64,000 nt of DNA, from assembly GCA_018842655.1 (NCBI GenBank), contig JAGTWN010000004.1, positions 1,302,001 through 1,366,000 of the forward strand. The letters are read 5' to 3'. Numbering within the stretch: the first letter of the stretch is position 1; every line of letters starts with the position of its first letter. The translations under genes and the position numbers were made by a program. The notes under the pieces were generated by a model that did no database searches, was not told the origin of the DNA, and saw only the letters and a list, made by a program, of their open reading frames with translations. Below, one piece after another: positions 42,882 to 53,389 of the stretch. Origin of the DNA: Candidatus Pantoea haifensis. GTDB lineage: Bacteria > Pseudomonadota > Gammaproteobacteria > Enterobacterales > Enterobacteriaceae.

Positions 42882-43580
42882 ATGAAACAGGATGATATTT
42901 TTCTGTCTGATGTCACTCGTCTCGTTTTCGGCCAACAGCCCCCTGCTTTTCTGTCTGAAGTTCTCTTCCGCGCCGTGCTCAGTTTCATCATCATTATTAT
43001 TACGCTGCGGCTGTTGGGTCGTCGGGTTGCATCACAATACACGCTGATTGAGCTATCAGCCGTGATTACGCTGGCCGGTACGATGGGCGTGCCGTTACTG
43101 GACGACAAGCGCGGGCTGTTACCACCGCTATTGATTATTTGTGGTTTGGTTGGCATGCAGCATCTGATGGGGCATTTGAGTTTGCGTTTTCGCAAACTTG
43201 ACCGTGCGCTGGCGGGCACCGAGCGCATTGCGCTGGAGGATGGCCGGCTGCGTTTAGAAACGCTGCGCAATACGGTGTTATCGCGAGAAAAACTCTTTTC
43301 GCTACTGCGCGGGCGCGGTGTACAACAGCTCGGACAGCTCAGCCGGGTGTATATCGAACCTTCAGGTGCGTTAACGCTGGTATGGAGTGACACACCACGG
43401 CCCGGACTGGCCATTGTTCCGCGCCATGATAAAGCCCTGCTTGCTGAGATGCGCAACGATGACCATCAGGTTTGCGCCTCGTGCGGTAATCTGACGGAGA
43501 GCCAAAGTAAGCCCGATCTGCCGTGTCGCTGCTGCCATGCGCGGAACTGGTTACCCGCCGCCACGGCGCTGGAGGACTGA
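42882..43580 (+). CDS. DUF421 (YetF-like) membrane protein with C-terminal zinc ribbon
   Basis: Three N-terminal membrane helices (FRAVLSFIIIIITLRLLGRR and following) precede the cytoplasmic YetF-type domain (RVYIEPSGALTLVW). The last 45 residues hold CASCGNLTES ... CRCCHARNW, two CxxC pairs expected to bind zinc, not part of classical YetF. The start is ATG 42882, or ATG 42864 in frame. It is followed 2 bp later by a homologous gene. Role unknown. Confidence 0.8.
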   Translation: MKQDDIFLSDVTRLVFGQQPPAFLSEVLFRAVLSFIIIIITLRLLGRRVASQYTLIELSAVITLAGTMGVPLLDDKRGLLPPLLIICGLVGMQHLMGHLSLRFRKLDRALAGTERIALEDGRLRLETLRNTVLSREKLFSLLRGRGVQQLGQLSRVYIEPSGALTLVWSDTPRPGLAIVPRHDKALLAEMRNDDHQVCASCGNLTESQSKPDLPCRCCHARNWLPAATALED

Positions 43581-43582
43581 AG

Positions 43583-44313
43583 ATGAGCGATTTTTTTCAT
43601 AAATGGCTGATTGGCGAAGCGCCATGGAGTTTTGCTGGTGAAGTGCTGCTGCGCTTTGTGATTATCTATCTTGTTTTAGTGCTGATACTGCGGTTGATGG
43701 GTCGCCGTTTCGCCGGTCAGCTCAGCATCGTTGACCTGGCGATTATGGTTATGCTGGGTGCCGCCATCGGCGCACCATTACAGACACCAGAGAAAGGGAT
43801 TTTATCAACCGTGCTGTTGCTGGTCACGCTGCTGGCCTGCTTTCGGCTGCTTTCGTTGCTCTCTTTTACTCTCACACGCTCGAAACCTTTACCCAGGGTG
43901 ATGCCACGCTGTTAGTTATGGATGGGCGGCTGGCACTGGAACACCTGCATCATGCAGAACTGAGCCGCGACCGAACGTTTTCAGAATTACGTTCAATGGG
44001 CGTGCAGCATTTGGGCGAGGTGCGGCGCGCGTGGCTGGAGCCTTCCGGTCGGGTCAGTTTATTACTCTATAAACAACCGCGTGCCGGATTGTGGCTGCTG
44101 CCCGGACAGAATGAAGCGTTCAGCAAGCGTATCGCTGTAGAGGGATGTTTTGCCTGCATAAATTGCGGATTTGTTATACAAAGCGAGAGTTCGCCAGAAA
44201 CAGAGTGTGACTATTGCCATCATCAAAACTGGCGACCTGCGGTTAAGCGGCTGGGCACAGAAAAACTTTATAATCCGCACGAAAAGGAACAGAGCAGCGA
44301 GGCGAGTGAATAA
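43583..44313 (+). CDS. Second DUF421 membrane protein with zinc ribbon, one frameshift
   Basis: Paralogue of the preceding gene: helices in VLLRFVIIYLVLVLILRLMG, then LETFTQGDATLLVMDGRLAL, a YetF domain (RAWLEPSGRVSLLLY) and a C-terminal CINCGFVIQS ... CDYCHHQNW zinc ribbon. One T is missing in the T4 run at 43864-43867 (LLSFYSHTLETF). GGAGG before ATG 43583 lies inside the end of the first gene, so the two are co-translated. Repaired length is 243 aa. Confidence 0.8.
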
Positions 44314-44353
44314 ATGCGGCAGGCCCGAAGGGCACTGTTTCAGACAAAAAATA

Positions 44354-44376
44354 CCCCAGCAAAGGCGCTGGGGTTT
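44354..44376. terminator. Hairpin after the DUF421 pair
   Basis: CCCCAGC (44354-44360) pairs with GCTGGGG (44367-44373), with T3 on one side and A5 nearby on the other, between convergent genes. Confidence 0.75.
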
Positions 44377-44434
44377 GGTACTTGCAAGCATCACGTCAAT
44401 GATCGGCGTGCTGCGCGGCAAAATCGGGAGTGAT

Positions 44435-45186
44435 TCAGGCGACCCGAACGGTATTCATCTGCATCACACTTTTCATCGCTTCCACCACGTCACCATCAAC
44501 ACAATAGCGACTGAACTCATCGGTTTCAGCTTCGGAACACATTGAGACACCGGCTTTTCGATAACGCATCGGCGACGCCACGAGGCGACTGGCCGAGCTG
44601 TGAACTTCACGAATACCCATGTCGAGAAACTTTTGCAGGTTACTCAGGCGCACGCCCGCACCCGCCATAATAATAGGACCCTCACTGAGTTCGTTAAGTT
44701 CCTTCAACAATGCAATTCCGTTTTCCGCGCTTTGTTGTTGCCCTGATGTCAGAATGCGCGCGACGCCGAGATCGGTCAACTCCTCTAAGGCACGTTTCGG
44801 ACTATGGCACAGGTCAAAGGCGCGATGAAACGTCACCGAAAGACCCTCACACAGCGCCATAACCTGCCGCATCTGGCTGCGATTAATGTGTGCGTCTTCA
44901 TCTAACATCCCTATCACCAGGCCGGGAAAACCGAGTTCACGAATTAACGCGACATCCGATTTCATGACTTCAAATTCACGTGCGGTATAACAAAAGTCTC
45001 CGCCCCGTGGTCGCACAATGGGATGAACCGGTATCGCCACCTCGCGACGAGCAGCTTCAAGCATACCGGCAGAAGGCGTTAACCCCCTTCACGTGGTGAA
45101 GTGCAAAGCTCAACCCGATCGGCTCCAGCCTGTTGCGCATTCACTGCGCAGTCCACGCCATAGCAGCAAATTTCCAGTTTGATCAT
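44435..45186 (-). CDS. cutC: CutC copper homeostasis family protein, one frameshift
   Basis: TIM-barrel protein historically tied to copper tolerance; its true activity is uncertain. The frame starts at ATG 45186 ([20 protein letters not shown]). One base is missing in the G5 run (C5 at 45083-45087), restoring [19 protein letters not shown]. Then come [25 protein letters not shown] and [13 protein letters not shown]. Repaired length is 250 aa against 248 in E. coli. It keeps its E. coli place between cmoB and yecM. Confidence 0.92.
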
Positions 45187-45272
45187 TCTCTTCTCCTGTT
45201 TATGACGGCTGGTTCGAACCCGGTTCATCAGTTAATCTGACCTACAAGGTGAGTTTACGCGGAAAGGTAACT

Positions 45273-46417
45273 ATGACATTCAATTTTGACCAACGGATAG
45301 ACCGGCGTCACAGCGATAGCCTGAAATGGCACAAATATGCGGGCCAGGACATACTGCCATTATGGGTAGCGGATACGGATTTCCGGTCGCCGTCATGCAT
45401 TATCGAAGCGTTAAAAGCCCGTGTTGAACAGGGGGTTTTTGGCTACGGCGACAGGCCACATGGCTTGATTGACACGGCTATTGCGCGCTTCGCCTCACGC
45501 TATCAGTGGCACGTTGACCCTGAGTGGATCGTGCTGTTGCCTGGGGTGGTAAGTGGTTTAAATTTGTCAGTCCGTGCTTTCACTGCTCCCGATGAAATAA
45601 CCCTTGCGCCAACGCCCATTTATCCTCCGTTTCGCGGTGCAGCTAAATTAGCTGACCGGGGGCAGTTAAACCTGCCGTTGAGCCTGCAGAATCACCGCTG
45701 GGTCATTGATATCAATGCAGCCACCAGCCAACTGAGCGGCAAAGAAAAATTATTGATGTTATGCAATCCGCAAAATCCTGGCGGCACGGTTTACCGCCGC
45801 GCAGAATTGCAGGCACAACTGGCTTTTGCCCAACAGCATGATTTGATCGTCTGTTCTGACGAGATCCATTGCGATCTGCTGCTGGAGCCAGGCCTGGAAC
45901 ATATACCTTTCGCGTCGCTCAGTGAAGATGCGGCGCAGCGCAGCATTACGCTCATCTCCCCTTCCAAGAGTTTTAATATTGCTGGTTTAGGCGCGTCGAT
46001 GGCGATTATTCCAAATCCTGAACTGCGCGCACGCTTTAATCGGGTGCGTCAGGGAATTGTGCCTTCAGTGGATATTCTGGCGCTGGTTGCGGCTGAAGCA
46101 GCATGGCGTGACGGTGATGACTGGCTGGCGGCGCAGCTCGCCTATTTGCGCAGTAATCGTGACTGGCTGGTTGCACAGGTTAACGCGCTGCCCGGCCTGT
46201 CGATGCAATCCCCGAGGCGACCTACCTTGGCTGGATAGATGCCAGCGGGCTCGATGTCGCCAGTCCGGCCCTCTATTTCGAAAAACACGGTTTAGGCTTT
46301 TCGCCAGGCCGTGATTTTGGTGATGACAACTTTGTACGCTTTAATTTTGGTTGCACCCGCGCCACGCTGGAAGAAGCGATAACGCGAATGCAGCGTGCTG
46401 TTGCTTTGCGCTGTTAA
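45273..46417 (+). CDS. PatB/MalY-type PLP-dependent C-S lyase/aminotransferase, one frameshift
   Basis: Fold-type I PLP enzyme starting MTFNFDQRIDRRHSDSLKWH. Family features: LWVADTDFRSP, FGYGDRP, CNPQNPGGTVYRR, SDEIHCDLLLEPG and the PLP lysine in SPSKSFNIAGL. This is the cystathionine beta-lyase (MalY/PatB) pattern. One base is missing in the C4 run at 46210-46213; the repaired end holds EATYLGWIDASGL and GRDFGDDNFVRFNFGC. Repaired length is 381 aa. The stop overlaps the convergent yecM by 4 bp. Absent from this site in E. coli. Confidence 0.87.
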
Positions 46418-46974
46418 TCTGCTTCGCTGGCAACGATCTCTTCCAGTCGCCACGGATGAAACTTAATGGTTGTTTGCCCGTCTGTGACCGCTAAGGTCGG
46501 ATTGGGCAAACGCTCCTTCTCTCCTTTTGGCGAACTGGTTTTAAACGAAATACCCGGCTGCGTCAGGGCATCATCCGACAACAGCGCCATAGCGCGTACG
46601 CCCAGCGTGTCGGGTTCCCCGCGCAGCACAATCTCTACGTGCTCCCAGCCTTCGTGGCGATAGCGTTTTTCACCCGGCCACGGCAGTTCAATAATATCCA
46701 GCTGCCAGCCAGCAACGGTTATCGGTTGATGCAGTTTAAACAAGCAGATGGGTCTGCCGTTGATGATGTTTTCCGAAAACAAGGTCGCGATTTGCTGTAA
46801 TCCCTGTTTCCAGCGCGCCGCAGTGGCATCCTGATGGCAACGAACCGCGATATGATCCGCCTCAAGATCGCGAAGCGATAAGCCTAATCGTTGAGAAAAT
46901 GTTTGTAATGCTTGCTCAAAACGCAGCAAATCTGCGTCTAAATCGATCAATTCTGCCGGAAAAGTGGTGTTCAC
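46414..46974 (-). CDS. yecM: YecM, VOC-superfamily protein
   Basis: 186 residues (188 in E. coli), with ADHIAVRCHQ, LDIIELPWPGEKRYRHEGWE and HVEIVLRGEPDT providing the metal-site-like His/Glu residues of the vicinal oxygen chelate fold. Function unknown. Intact frame; between the aminotransferase gene and argS as in E. coli (cutC-yecM-argS). Confidence 0.93.
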   Translation of the reverse strand: MNTTFPAELIDLDADLLRFEQALQTFSQRLGLSLRDLEADHIAVRCHQDATAARWKQGLQQIATLFSENIINGRPICLFKLHQPITVAGWQLDIIELPWPGEKRYRHEGWEHVEIVLRGEPDTLGVRAMALLSDDALTQPGISFKTSSPKGEKERLPNPTLAVTDGQTTIKFHPWRLEEIVASEAD

Positions 46975-47288
46975 CGCCTAAATTCTCCTTAGATAATTCA
47001 ATATTTCTAACCAATACAACACGCCGTCTGGCCTGCGTTAAGTACCACAAAATGATAAGATTCATCCGATTTGGCGCTTTAACTACCATAAAAGAGTATA
47101 ACTAAACGTTTTAATTCGGATTATTCCCCTCTTTAGGGCCAGCACTTACTTGATGAAAACAGGTTAACTTGCTGTTTTTAATTAGGTTCTTTAATACAAT
47201 GAGATAACTCTTATTTGCCAGGCAAACAATTGCAGCCACCCGACCTTTCTTATAAATTTGATCCAACACAACTAAAAGGAATGGCTCA

Positions 47289-47411
47289 ATGTCTATGCTA
47301 ATCGTTGTCGCGGTCCTGATCGCACTGATGGGATTTGCTATTTCCCGCCATTGGAAGGTGCGAGAAGATAAAAGCGTCAAGAACCCTCGCCGTCATCTCC
47401 GACGCCGTTAA
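47289..47411 (+). CDS. Small membrane protein (40 aa)
   Basis: MSMLIVVAVLIALMGFAISR is a single membrane helix, followed by a strongly basic tail (HWKVREDKSVKNPRRHLRRR). AAAAGGA lies 8-9 nt before the ATG. It is in the 620-bp gap between yecM and argS. The sequence shape (one helix plus charged tail) is typical of bona fide small membrane proteins. Not recognised by name. Confidence 0.55.
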   Translation: MSMLIVVAVLIALMGFAISRHWKVREDKSVKNPRRHLRRR

Positions 47412-47594
47412 AGCACACGGGAAACATTTCAGGCGCTGTTTCCCGCTTTATCCAACTACTGACGCCCACAGACAATTCACGTATACTTTCTCCCTCATTT
47501 TTTCCATTTTGTCTGGTAGTGGATGCCAGGCAAGATGATGATGACGGCTCGTTGCAATATTAACGAGCGTTTTTCAGCATATGAAGGTATCTCG

Positions 47595-49322
47595 GTGAAT
47601 ATTCAGGCTCTTCTTTCCGCAAAAGTCAGTCAGGCAATGGTTTTAGCCGGCGCACCCGCCGATTGTGAACCCCAGGTTCGTCAGTCTGCAAAGATCCAGT
47701 TTGGTGATTATCAGGCAAACGGCATTATGGCCGTGGCAAAAAAGCTGGGGCAAGCGCCGCGACAGTTAGCTGAAACCGTTTTGCAGCATCTTGACCTGAC
47801 GGGCATCGCCAGCAAAGTAGAGATCGCCGGGCCGGGCTTCATCAATATTTTCCTCGATCGCAACTGGCTGGCTGAACAGGCTAAACAGGCCATTAAGTTG
47901 CCGCGCCTCGGTGTGGCTCAGGCTGAGCCACAAACCATTGTGGTTGATTACTCCGCACCAAACGTGGCGAAAGAGATGCACGTTGGTCACGTACGCTCAA
48001 CCATCATCGGTGATGCCGCGGTACGCACTCTGGAATTCCTCGGTCATAACGTTATTCGTGCTAACCACGTCGGCGACTGGGGCACGCAATTCGGTATGCT
48101 CATCGCTTTCCTGGAAAAACAGCAAAACGAGGATCACGCTGAGATGGCACTGGCTGATCTCGAAGCGTTCTATCGTGAAGCGAAGCGTACCTATGATGAA
48201 GACCCCGTTTTTGCCGAACGTGCACGCGGTTACGTGGTGAAGCTGCAAGGTGGCGACGACTATTGCCGCCAGATGTGGAAAAAGCTGGTCGACATCACCA
48301 TGAGTCAGAACCAGAAAATTTATGACCGCCTCAATGTTACGCTGACGCGCAAAGATGTAATGGGTGAAAGCCTCTATAACGATATGCTGCCAGGCATCGT
48401 GAGCGATTTGAAAGCTAAAGGCTTAGCGGTTGAAAGCGAAGGTGCAACCGTGGTGTTCCTGGATGAGTTCCAGAACAAAGAGGGTGAACCGATGGGCGTG
48501 ATCATCCAGAAAAAGGATGGCGGCTATCTTTACACCACCACAGATATCGCCTGCGCGAAATACCGCTACGAAACACTGCGTGCCGATCGCGTGCTCTACT
48601 ATATCGATTCACGCCAACACCAACATTTACAGCAGGCATGGACTATTGTGCGCAAAGCGGGCTACGTGCCGGAAAGCGTTCCGCTTGAGCACCATGCTTT
48701 TGGCATGATGCTGGGCAAAGATGGCCGTCCGTTTAAAACCCGCAGCGGCGGCACCATCAAACTTTCCGATTTGCTGGATGAAGCTTACCAGCGCGCTTAC
48801 ACCCTGGTGCGTGAAAAGAATCCAGAGATGAGCGAAGAAGAGGTCAAATCGCTGGCAGAAGTGGTTGGCATTAGCGCGGTTAAATATGCCGATCTGTCGA
48901 AAAGCCGTACCACAGATTACATCTTCGACTGGGATAACATGTTGGCCTTTGAAGGCAACACCGCGCCTTATATGCAATATGCTTACACCCGCGTTTTATC
49001 GGTGTTCCGCAAGGCTGGCATTGATGCAGATTCACTGGATGCTGAGATCACGCTGACGGACGATCGCGAAGCGTTGCTGGCTACCCGCCTGCTGCAATTC
49101 GAAGAAGTGATCACCCAGGTTGCGCGTGACGGTACGCCGCATGTCATGTGCGCCTATTTATACGATCTCGCTGGTCTGTTCTCCGGCTTTTACGAACACT
49201 GCCCGATCCTCAGTGCGGATGACGTCACCCGCCTTAGCCGTTTACAGCTCGCAGCGTTAACAGCTAAAACCCTGCAGCAAGGCCTCGATACGCTCGGCAT
49301 TAAAACAGTCGAACGCATGTAA
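47595..49322 (+). CDS. argS: Arginyl-tRNA synthetase
   Basis: 575-residue class I synthetase. GTG 47595 opens [20 protein letters not shown], matching the E. coli start; AAGGT lies upstream. The HIGH motif is HVGH in [16 protein letters not shown]. Conserved [17 protein letters not shown] and the C-terminal anticodon domain (EGTPHVMC-like [17 protein letters not shown]) are present. The longer open frame to 47523 is not conserved. Intact. Confidence 0.96.
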   Translation: MNIQALLSAKVSQAMVLAGAPADCEPQVRQSAKIQFGDYQANGIMAVAKKLGQAPRQLAETVLQHLDLTGIASKVEIAGPGFINIFLDRNWLAEQAKQAIKLPRLGVAQAEPQTIVVDYSAPNVAKEMHVGHVRSTIIGDAAVRTLEFLGHNVIRANHVGDWGTQFGMLIAFLEKQQNEDHAEMALADLEAFYREAKRTYDEDPVFAERARGYVVKLQGGDDYCRQMWKKLVDITMSQNQKIYDRLNVTLTRKDVMGESLYNDMLPGIVSDLKAKGLAVESEGATVVFLDEFQNKEGEPMGVIIQKKDGGYLYTTTDIACAKYRYETLRADRVLYYIDSRQHQHLQQAWTIVRKAGYVPESVPLEHHAFGMMLGKDGRPFKTRSGGTIKLSDLLDEAYQRAYTLVREKNPEMSEEEVKSLAEVVGISAVKYADLSKSRTTDYIFDWDNMLAFEGNTAPYMQYAYTRVLSVFRKAGIDADSLDAEITLTDDREALLATRLLQFEEVITQVARDGTPHVMCAYLYDLAGLFSGFYEHCPILSADDVTRLSRLQLAALTAKTLQQGLDTLGIKTVERM

Positions 49323-49330
49323 AACAAAAA

Positions 49331-49353
49331 AACCCGCTCAGGCGGGTTTTTTT
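49331..49353. terminator. Bidirectional terminator between argS and flhE
   Basis: CCCGC (49333-49337) and GCGGG (49342-49346) with A7 before and T7 after, between convergent genes. Confidence 0.9.
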
Positions 49354-49371
49354 ATGCGCTGTTATAAACTG

Positions 49372-49763
49372 TCAGCGGTAGTTCACCGTGACTTCACTGC
49401 TCACAACGCGCAGCCCCGGCGGTAATGCTCCTTCCCGGCAAAACCAAACACCATATGCAGGGTTTCATCGGCGGCAACATGCGCCAGTCCACGTGTCGTG
49501 CCGCTGGCACCCTCTAATGAGGTGCAGCGTTGCGCCGCACACAGTTTAACTTCCAGTCCAGAAGGTGTAGGTTTACTGAGCTGGTAGCGCCAGTTCACGA
49601 CATTGATATGGCCACTCACCTTTGCGGACGGCAGCAGCGGTTGTGAATGTTGCCAGCTGCCGCGGTTGACCAGCGACGGTCCATTGGCGCTGGCATGCCA
49701 CGCGCCGCCAGCCGCTTGTGCCCACAAAGGTAACATCACCAGCATCCAGAGCGAACGCGTCAT
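49372..49763 (-). CDS. flhE: Flagellar protein FlhE, one frameshift
   Basis: Periplasmic protein of the flhBAE operon, thought to limit proton leak through the flagellar export gate. Signal peptide MTRSLWMLVMLPLWAQA, mature domain with KLCAAQRCTSLEGASGTTRG. One base is missing near 49430-49436, so the end should read GKGALPPGLRVVSSEVTVNY and stop at 49372. Repaired length is 130 aa, equal to E. coli. Start overlaps the flhA stop (TAATG). Confidence 0.9.
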
Positions 49764-51856
49764 TATTTGCCTCCAATGGTTGCAGTCATGCGGATCTGAC
49801 GGTTGTCGCTGAGTTCCATATTAGACAGCACCACCAGTTGCGGCAGATTACGACGCAGGAAGCGCGCCAGCAACGCACGTAACGGATGATTAACCAGTAA
49901 CACAGGAGGTGCACCCAGCATTTCCTGACGCTGTAACGCAGCCTGCGCCTGGTTCAGCAGACGATCGGCCAGTCCTGGCTCCAGTCCACCGCCGCCTTGT
50001 AAAGCCTGGAGCAGCAGACGCTCCAGCGTTGCATCAAGTCCAATTACCTGCACTTCGTCGTTGCCGGGGAACCACTGCTGCGTAATGGCGCGGCCTAATG
50101 CGACGCGCACCACGCTGGTCAGTTCCTGCGGATCGTTCTGGATCGGCGCATGTTCAGCCAGCGTTTCAATAATGGTGCGCATATCGCGAATGGAGACCTT
50201 CTCCACCAGCAGGTTTTGCAGCACTTTATGTAGCGTGGTTAATGTGATCACCCCCGGCACCAGATCTTCTGTCAGCTTCGGCATCTCTTGCGTGACGCGA
50301 TCCAGCAGCTGTTGCGCCTCCTGGCGACCAAACAACTCGCTGGCATATTGTCCGATCAGGTGATTAAGGTGCGTTGCCACCACCGTACTGGCTTCAACCA
50401 CGGTAAAGCCCTGGATTTGCGCCTGCTCTTTCAGTGCGCTGTCAATCCAGATTGCGGCCAGCCCAAAGGCCGGATCAACCGTCGCTTCGCCGGGTAACGT
50501 ACCCGCAGCTGTACCGGGATTTATCGCCATCCAGCGCCCTGGATAAGCATCGCCGCTGCCAATTTCCACCCCTTTCATCAGGATGCGATAGCGCGCTGGC
50601 GGTAACTCCATATTGTCCCGGATATGGACCACCGGCGGCAGGAAGCCAACATCCTGCGCGACTTTTTTACGAATGCTTCGGATACGCCCTAACAGTTCGC
50701 CATTTTGCAGGTGATCGACCATCGGAATCAGGCGATAACCGACTTCCATGCCGAGCGTATCTTCCAGTTGTACATCGGTCCAGGAGGCTTCGGCTGCCGC
50801 AGGCGTCTCCTGTGCTTTTTGAACAATGCTGCTGGATTCCGCTTTTTTGTTTTGCGGCTGCATCTCACGGCCACGAATCCACCAGGCGAGACCCAGCAAA
50901 GCAGCAGTAAACAGCAGGAACACCAGGTTTGGCATACCCGGAACCAGACCCAGCAGGCCAATAACCCCGGCGCTGAGCATCAGCACGCGCGAGTTGTTGA
51001 ACAACTGGCCAACCATTTGCTCGCCGACATCTTCATCGGTCGCAACACGGGTCACGATAACGCCCGCTGCGGTGGAGATAACCAGCGCCGGAATCTGTGC
51101 AACCAGGCCATCACCGATGGTCAGCAAAGTATAGGTCTCACCTGCATGGCCAACGTCCATACCGTGCTGTACCACACCGACCAGCAGGCCCCCGATCACG
51201 TTGATCACCATGATCAGAATGCCCGCGATGGCATCGCCGCGCACAAATTTACTTGCACCATCCATCGAACCGTAGAAGTCCGCCTCCTGCGTCACTTCCT
51301 GACGACGACGCTTGGCCTCCTCTTCGCCAATCAGACCGGCGTTGAGGTCGGCGTCAATCGCCATCTGTTTGCCTGGCATCCCGTCAAGTACAAAGCGCGC
51401 ACCCACTTCTGCGATACGGCCAGCCCCTTTGGTGATAACCATAAAGTTAATGATCACCAGGATGATAAACACCACGATACCAATGGCGAAGTTACCGCCC
51501 ACCAGGAAGTGACCAAACGCTTCAACAACCTGGCCTGCGGCTGCCGCACCGGTATGCCCTTCCATCAGGATGATACGGGTTGAGGCGACGTTAAGCGCCA
51601 GACGCAGCAAGGTTGAAAACAGCAAAATGGTCGGAAACGCCGCAAACTCCAGCGTGCGCTGGGTGAACATCGCCACCAGCAGCACCATAATGGAGAGTGC
51701 AATGTTAAAGGTGAACAGCAGATCGAGGATGAAAGGTGGCAGCGGTAGCACCATCATCGACAGAATCATCAGGATCAGCACCGGACCGGCCATGATCTGC
51801 CATTGCGTATCTTTAAAACTGTTCGGTAAACGCAGTTTTTCGGCCAGATTAGCCAT
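49763..51856 (-). CDS. flhA: Flagellar type III export gate protein FlhA
   Basis: 697 residues. Eight N-terminal membrane helices and the FHIPEP block (FNIALSIMVLLVAMFTQRTL, KGAGRIAEVGARFVLDGMPG), then a long cytoplasmic domain that docks export substrates. The ATG 51856 overlaps the flhB stop by 8 bp. Intact frame. Confidence 0.96.
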   Translation of the reverse strand: MANLAEKLRLPNSFKDTQWQIMAGPVLILMILSMMVLPLPPFILDLLFTFNIALSIMVLLVAMFTQRTLEFAAFPTILLFSTLLRLALNVASTRIILMEGHTGAAAAGQVVEAFGHFLVGGNFAIGIVVFIILVIINFMVITKGAGRIAEVGARFVLDGMPGKQMAIDADLNAGLIGEEEAKRRRQEVTQEADFYGSMDGASKFVRGDAIAGILIMVINVIGGLLVGVVQHGMDVGHAGETYTLLTIGDGLVAQIPALVISTAAGVIVTRVATDEDVGEQMVGQLFNNSRVLMLSAGVIGLLGLVPGMPNLVFLLFTAALLGLAWWIRGREMQPQNKKAESSSIVQKAQETPAAAEASWTDVQLEDTLGMEVGYRLIPMVDHLQNGELLGRIRSIRKKVAQDVGFLPPVVHIRDNMELPPARYRILMKGVEIGSGDAYPGRWMAINPGTAAGTLPGEATVDPAFGLAAIWIDSALKEQAQIQGFTVVEASTVVATHLNHLIGQYASELFGRQEAQQLLDRVTQEMPKLTEDLVPGVITLTTLHKVLQNLLVEKVSIRDMRTIIETLAEHAPIQNDPQELTSVVRVALGRAITQQWFPGNDEVQVIGLDATLERLLLQALQGGGGLEPGLADRLLNQAQAALQRQEMLGAPPVLLVNHPLRALLARFLRRNLPQLVVLSNMELSDNRQIRMTATIGGK

Positions 51857-52998
51857 CGTTTCGATTCTCTCCTGCAAAGTCCATTTCTGCCGGGACAGGC
51901 AGATGTTTTGGTTTGGTTGGGATCAGGCCGCCCTCAAGCTTCCAGCGGCGCAACTGCCATACCCACGCCAGTACTTCCGCAACCGCGGCATAAAGCGCGC
52001 CGGGAATGTGCTGACCTATTTCAGTGTGTCGGTACAACGCACGCGCTAACGGCGGCGCTTCTAAAACCGGAATGCGATGTTCAGCACCCAGTTCACGGAT
52101 CCTCAGTGCGATTTCGCCCGCGCCTTTTGCTATCACTTTCGGTGCGCTCATTTTTTCTCGTTATATTGCAGCGCGACAGAATAGTGCGTCGGGTTTGTCA
52201 CGATGACATCAGCTTTAGGCACGTCAGCCATCATGCGGCGGCGTGCGGCGGCGCGCATTTGCTGACGAATGCGTCCTTTGACGTGCGGGTCACCCTCTTG
52301 CTGTTTGTGCTCGTCACGGATTTCCTGGCGTGACATACGCATTTTTTGTAATAGCTGTAGAGCTGCCAGAAGACGTCATAGCCAACCATGGGTATCAGCC
52401 CCAGCATCACCAGCGAGCAACACACCACAATCATATTCATGCCGTGAGTAAGTGCATTGATCGGCGATTCGCTGATCAGGTGCAGCATGTCAGGCCAGTG
52501 TGAGCGGATATACCAACCGGCAACGGAACCCACCAGAATCGCTTTCAGAATGCCTTTGAAAAGTTCAGTCCAGGCCTGACCAGCGAACATGCGCTTAAAA
52601 CCCGGCAGCGGATTCAGCTTGGTAAAATCCAGTTTGATCGATTTACCGCTGATCACGATGCCGCCAAGCAACATTGGTGCGGCAATAGCAACCAGCACTA
52701 ATCCCCCTAACAGCGGCAGCAGTGCCAGAATGGCCTGACTGACCAGATTGCCGATATGGCTGATGATGATTTTGTCATCTGTCACCATGCCATGATCAAA
52801 TTGCAACCCGGTCGCCACCATCCGGGCTAAGCGCCCTGCCATTGAGGTGCCGCCCAGCCACAAAATCATGATGCCTGCCAGCAACATTAATACGGAGGTC
52901 AGCTCGCGCGATCGCGGAATCTGCCCTTCCTGCCGTGCTTTCTCAAGTCGGTGGGGTGTGGGGGATTCTGTTTTGTCCTCGTCGCTCTCTTCAGCCAC
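51849..52998 (-). CDS. flhB: Flagellar export switch protein FlhB, two frameshifts
   Basis: Controls the hook-to-filament substrate switch by self-cleavage at NPTH, which is present (VIVTNPTHYSVALQY). The start is GTG 52998 (AEESDEDKTESPTPHRLEKA) with GAGG upstream. One A is missing in an A6 run (T6 at 52342-52347; YYKK|MRMSRQEI) and another in an A6 run (T6 at 52151-52156; NEKK|MSAPKV). Repaired length is 383 aa against 382 in E. coli. First gene of flhBAE, separated from cheZ by 1.4 kb instead of the usual short gap. Confidence 0.93.
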
Positions 52999-53188
52999 AA
53001 CAAACCTCGGTGGATGGGATTTCTGAGCATAGGATGCCAAAGTAGCGTGGAGTTAAAGCGGAGATAAAACGGATAAAACAGGCGCTCTTTGCCGAATGGA
53101 AAAAAGAAGGGCAAACAAACCTGATGCTCTGGGCTGGGAAAACGAGCACCAATCCAGCCTGAAGCGGCTCTCTGTTTACTGGCATCAG

Positions 53189-53284
53189 TCAACGTTTCTC
53201 GCTAATAAAGACAGCCAATAAAGCCATCATCAACGCGGAACCCAAAACGCCTGGCGGTGCTGCAAGCAAAACGCTGAAAACCAT
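53189..53284 (-). CDS. Possible tiny hydrophobic ORF (31 aa), low confidence
   Basis: The minus frame from ATG 53284 gives MVFSVLLAAPPGVLGSALMM and ends in AVFISEKR, a hydrophobic hairpin-like segment. It lies in the 390-bp stretch between flhB and the immunity candidate, where nothing else is visible. There is no clear ribosome site and the frame is closed by TGA just upstream, so it may be a remnant or chance. Confidence 0.2.
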   Translation of the reverse strand: MVFSVLLAAPPGVLGSALMMALLAVFISEKR

Positions 53285-53389
53285 TGCAGTGAGTAACCTG
53301 CCGTCTGCATGCGCTTCCAGGTCAAATCATATCGAATATTACAAACCGCTCATTTTGAACATATGACCCTTGCGCGAAACATTTATGCT

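Noticed and set aside
50705-51583. 292-aa open frame antisense to flhA
   Set aside because: Shadow frame rich in His/Asn from antisense of membrane codons; no start signal or homology.
53095-53220. 39-aa plus-strand frame starting MEKRRANK
   Set aside because: No ribosome site and random-looking sequence.
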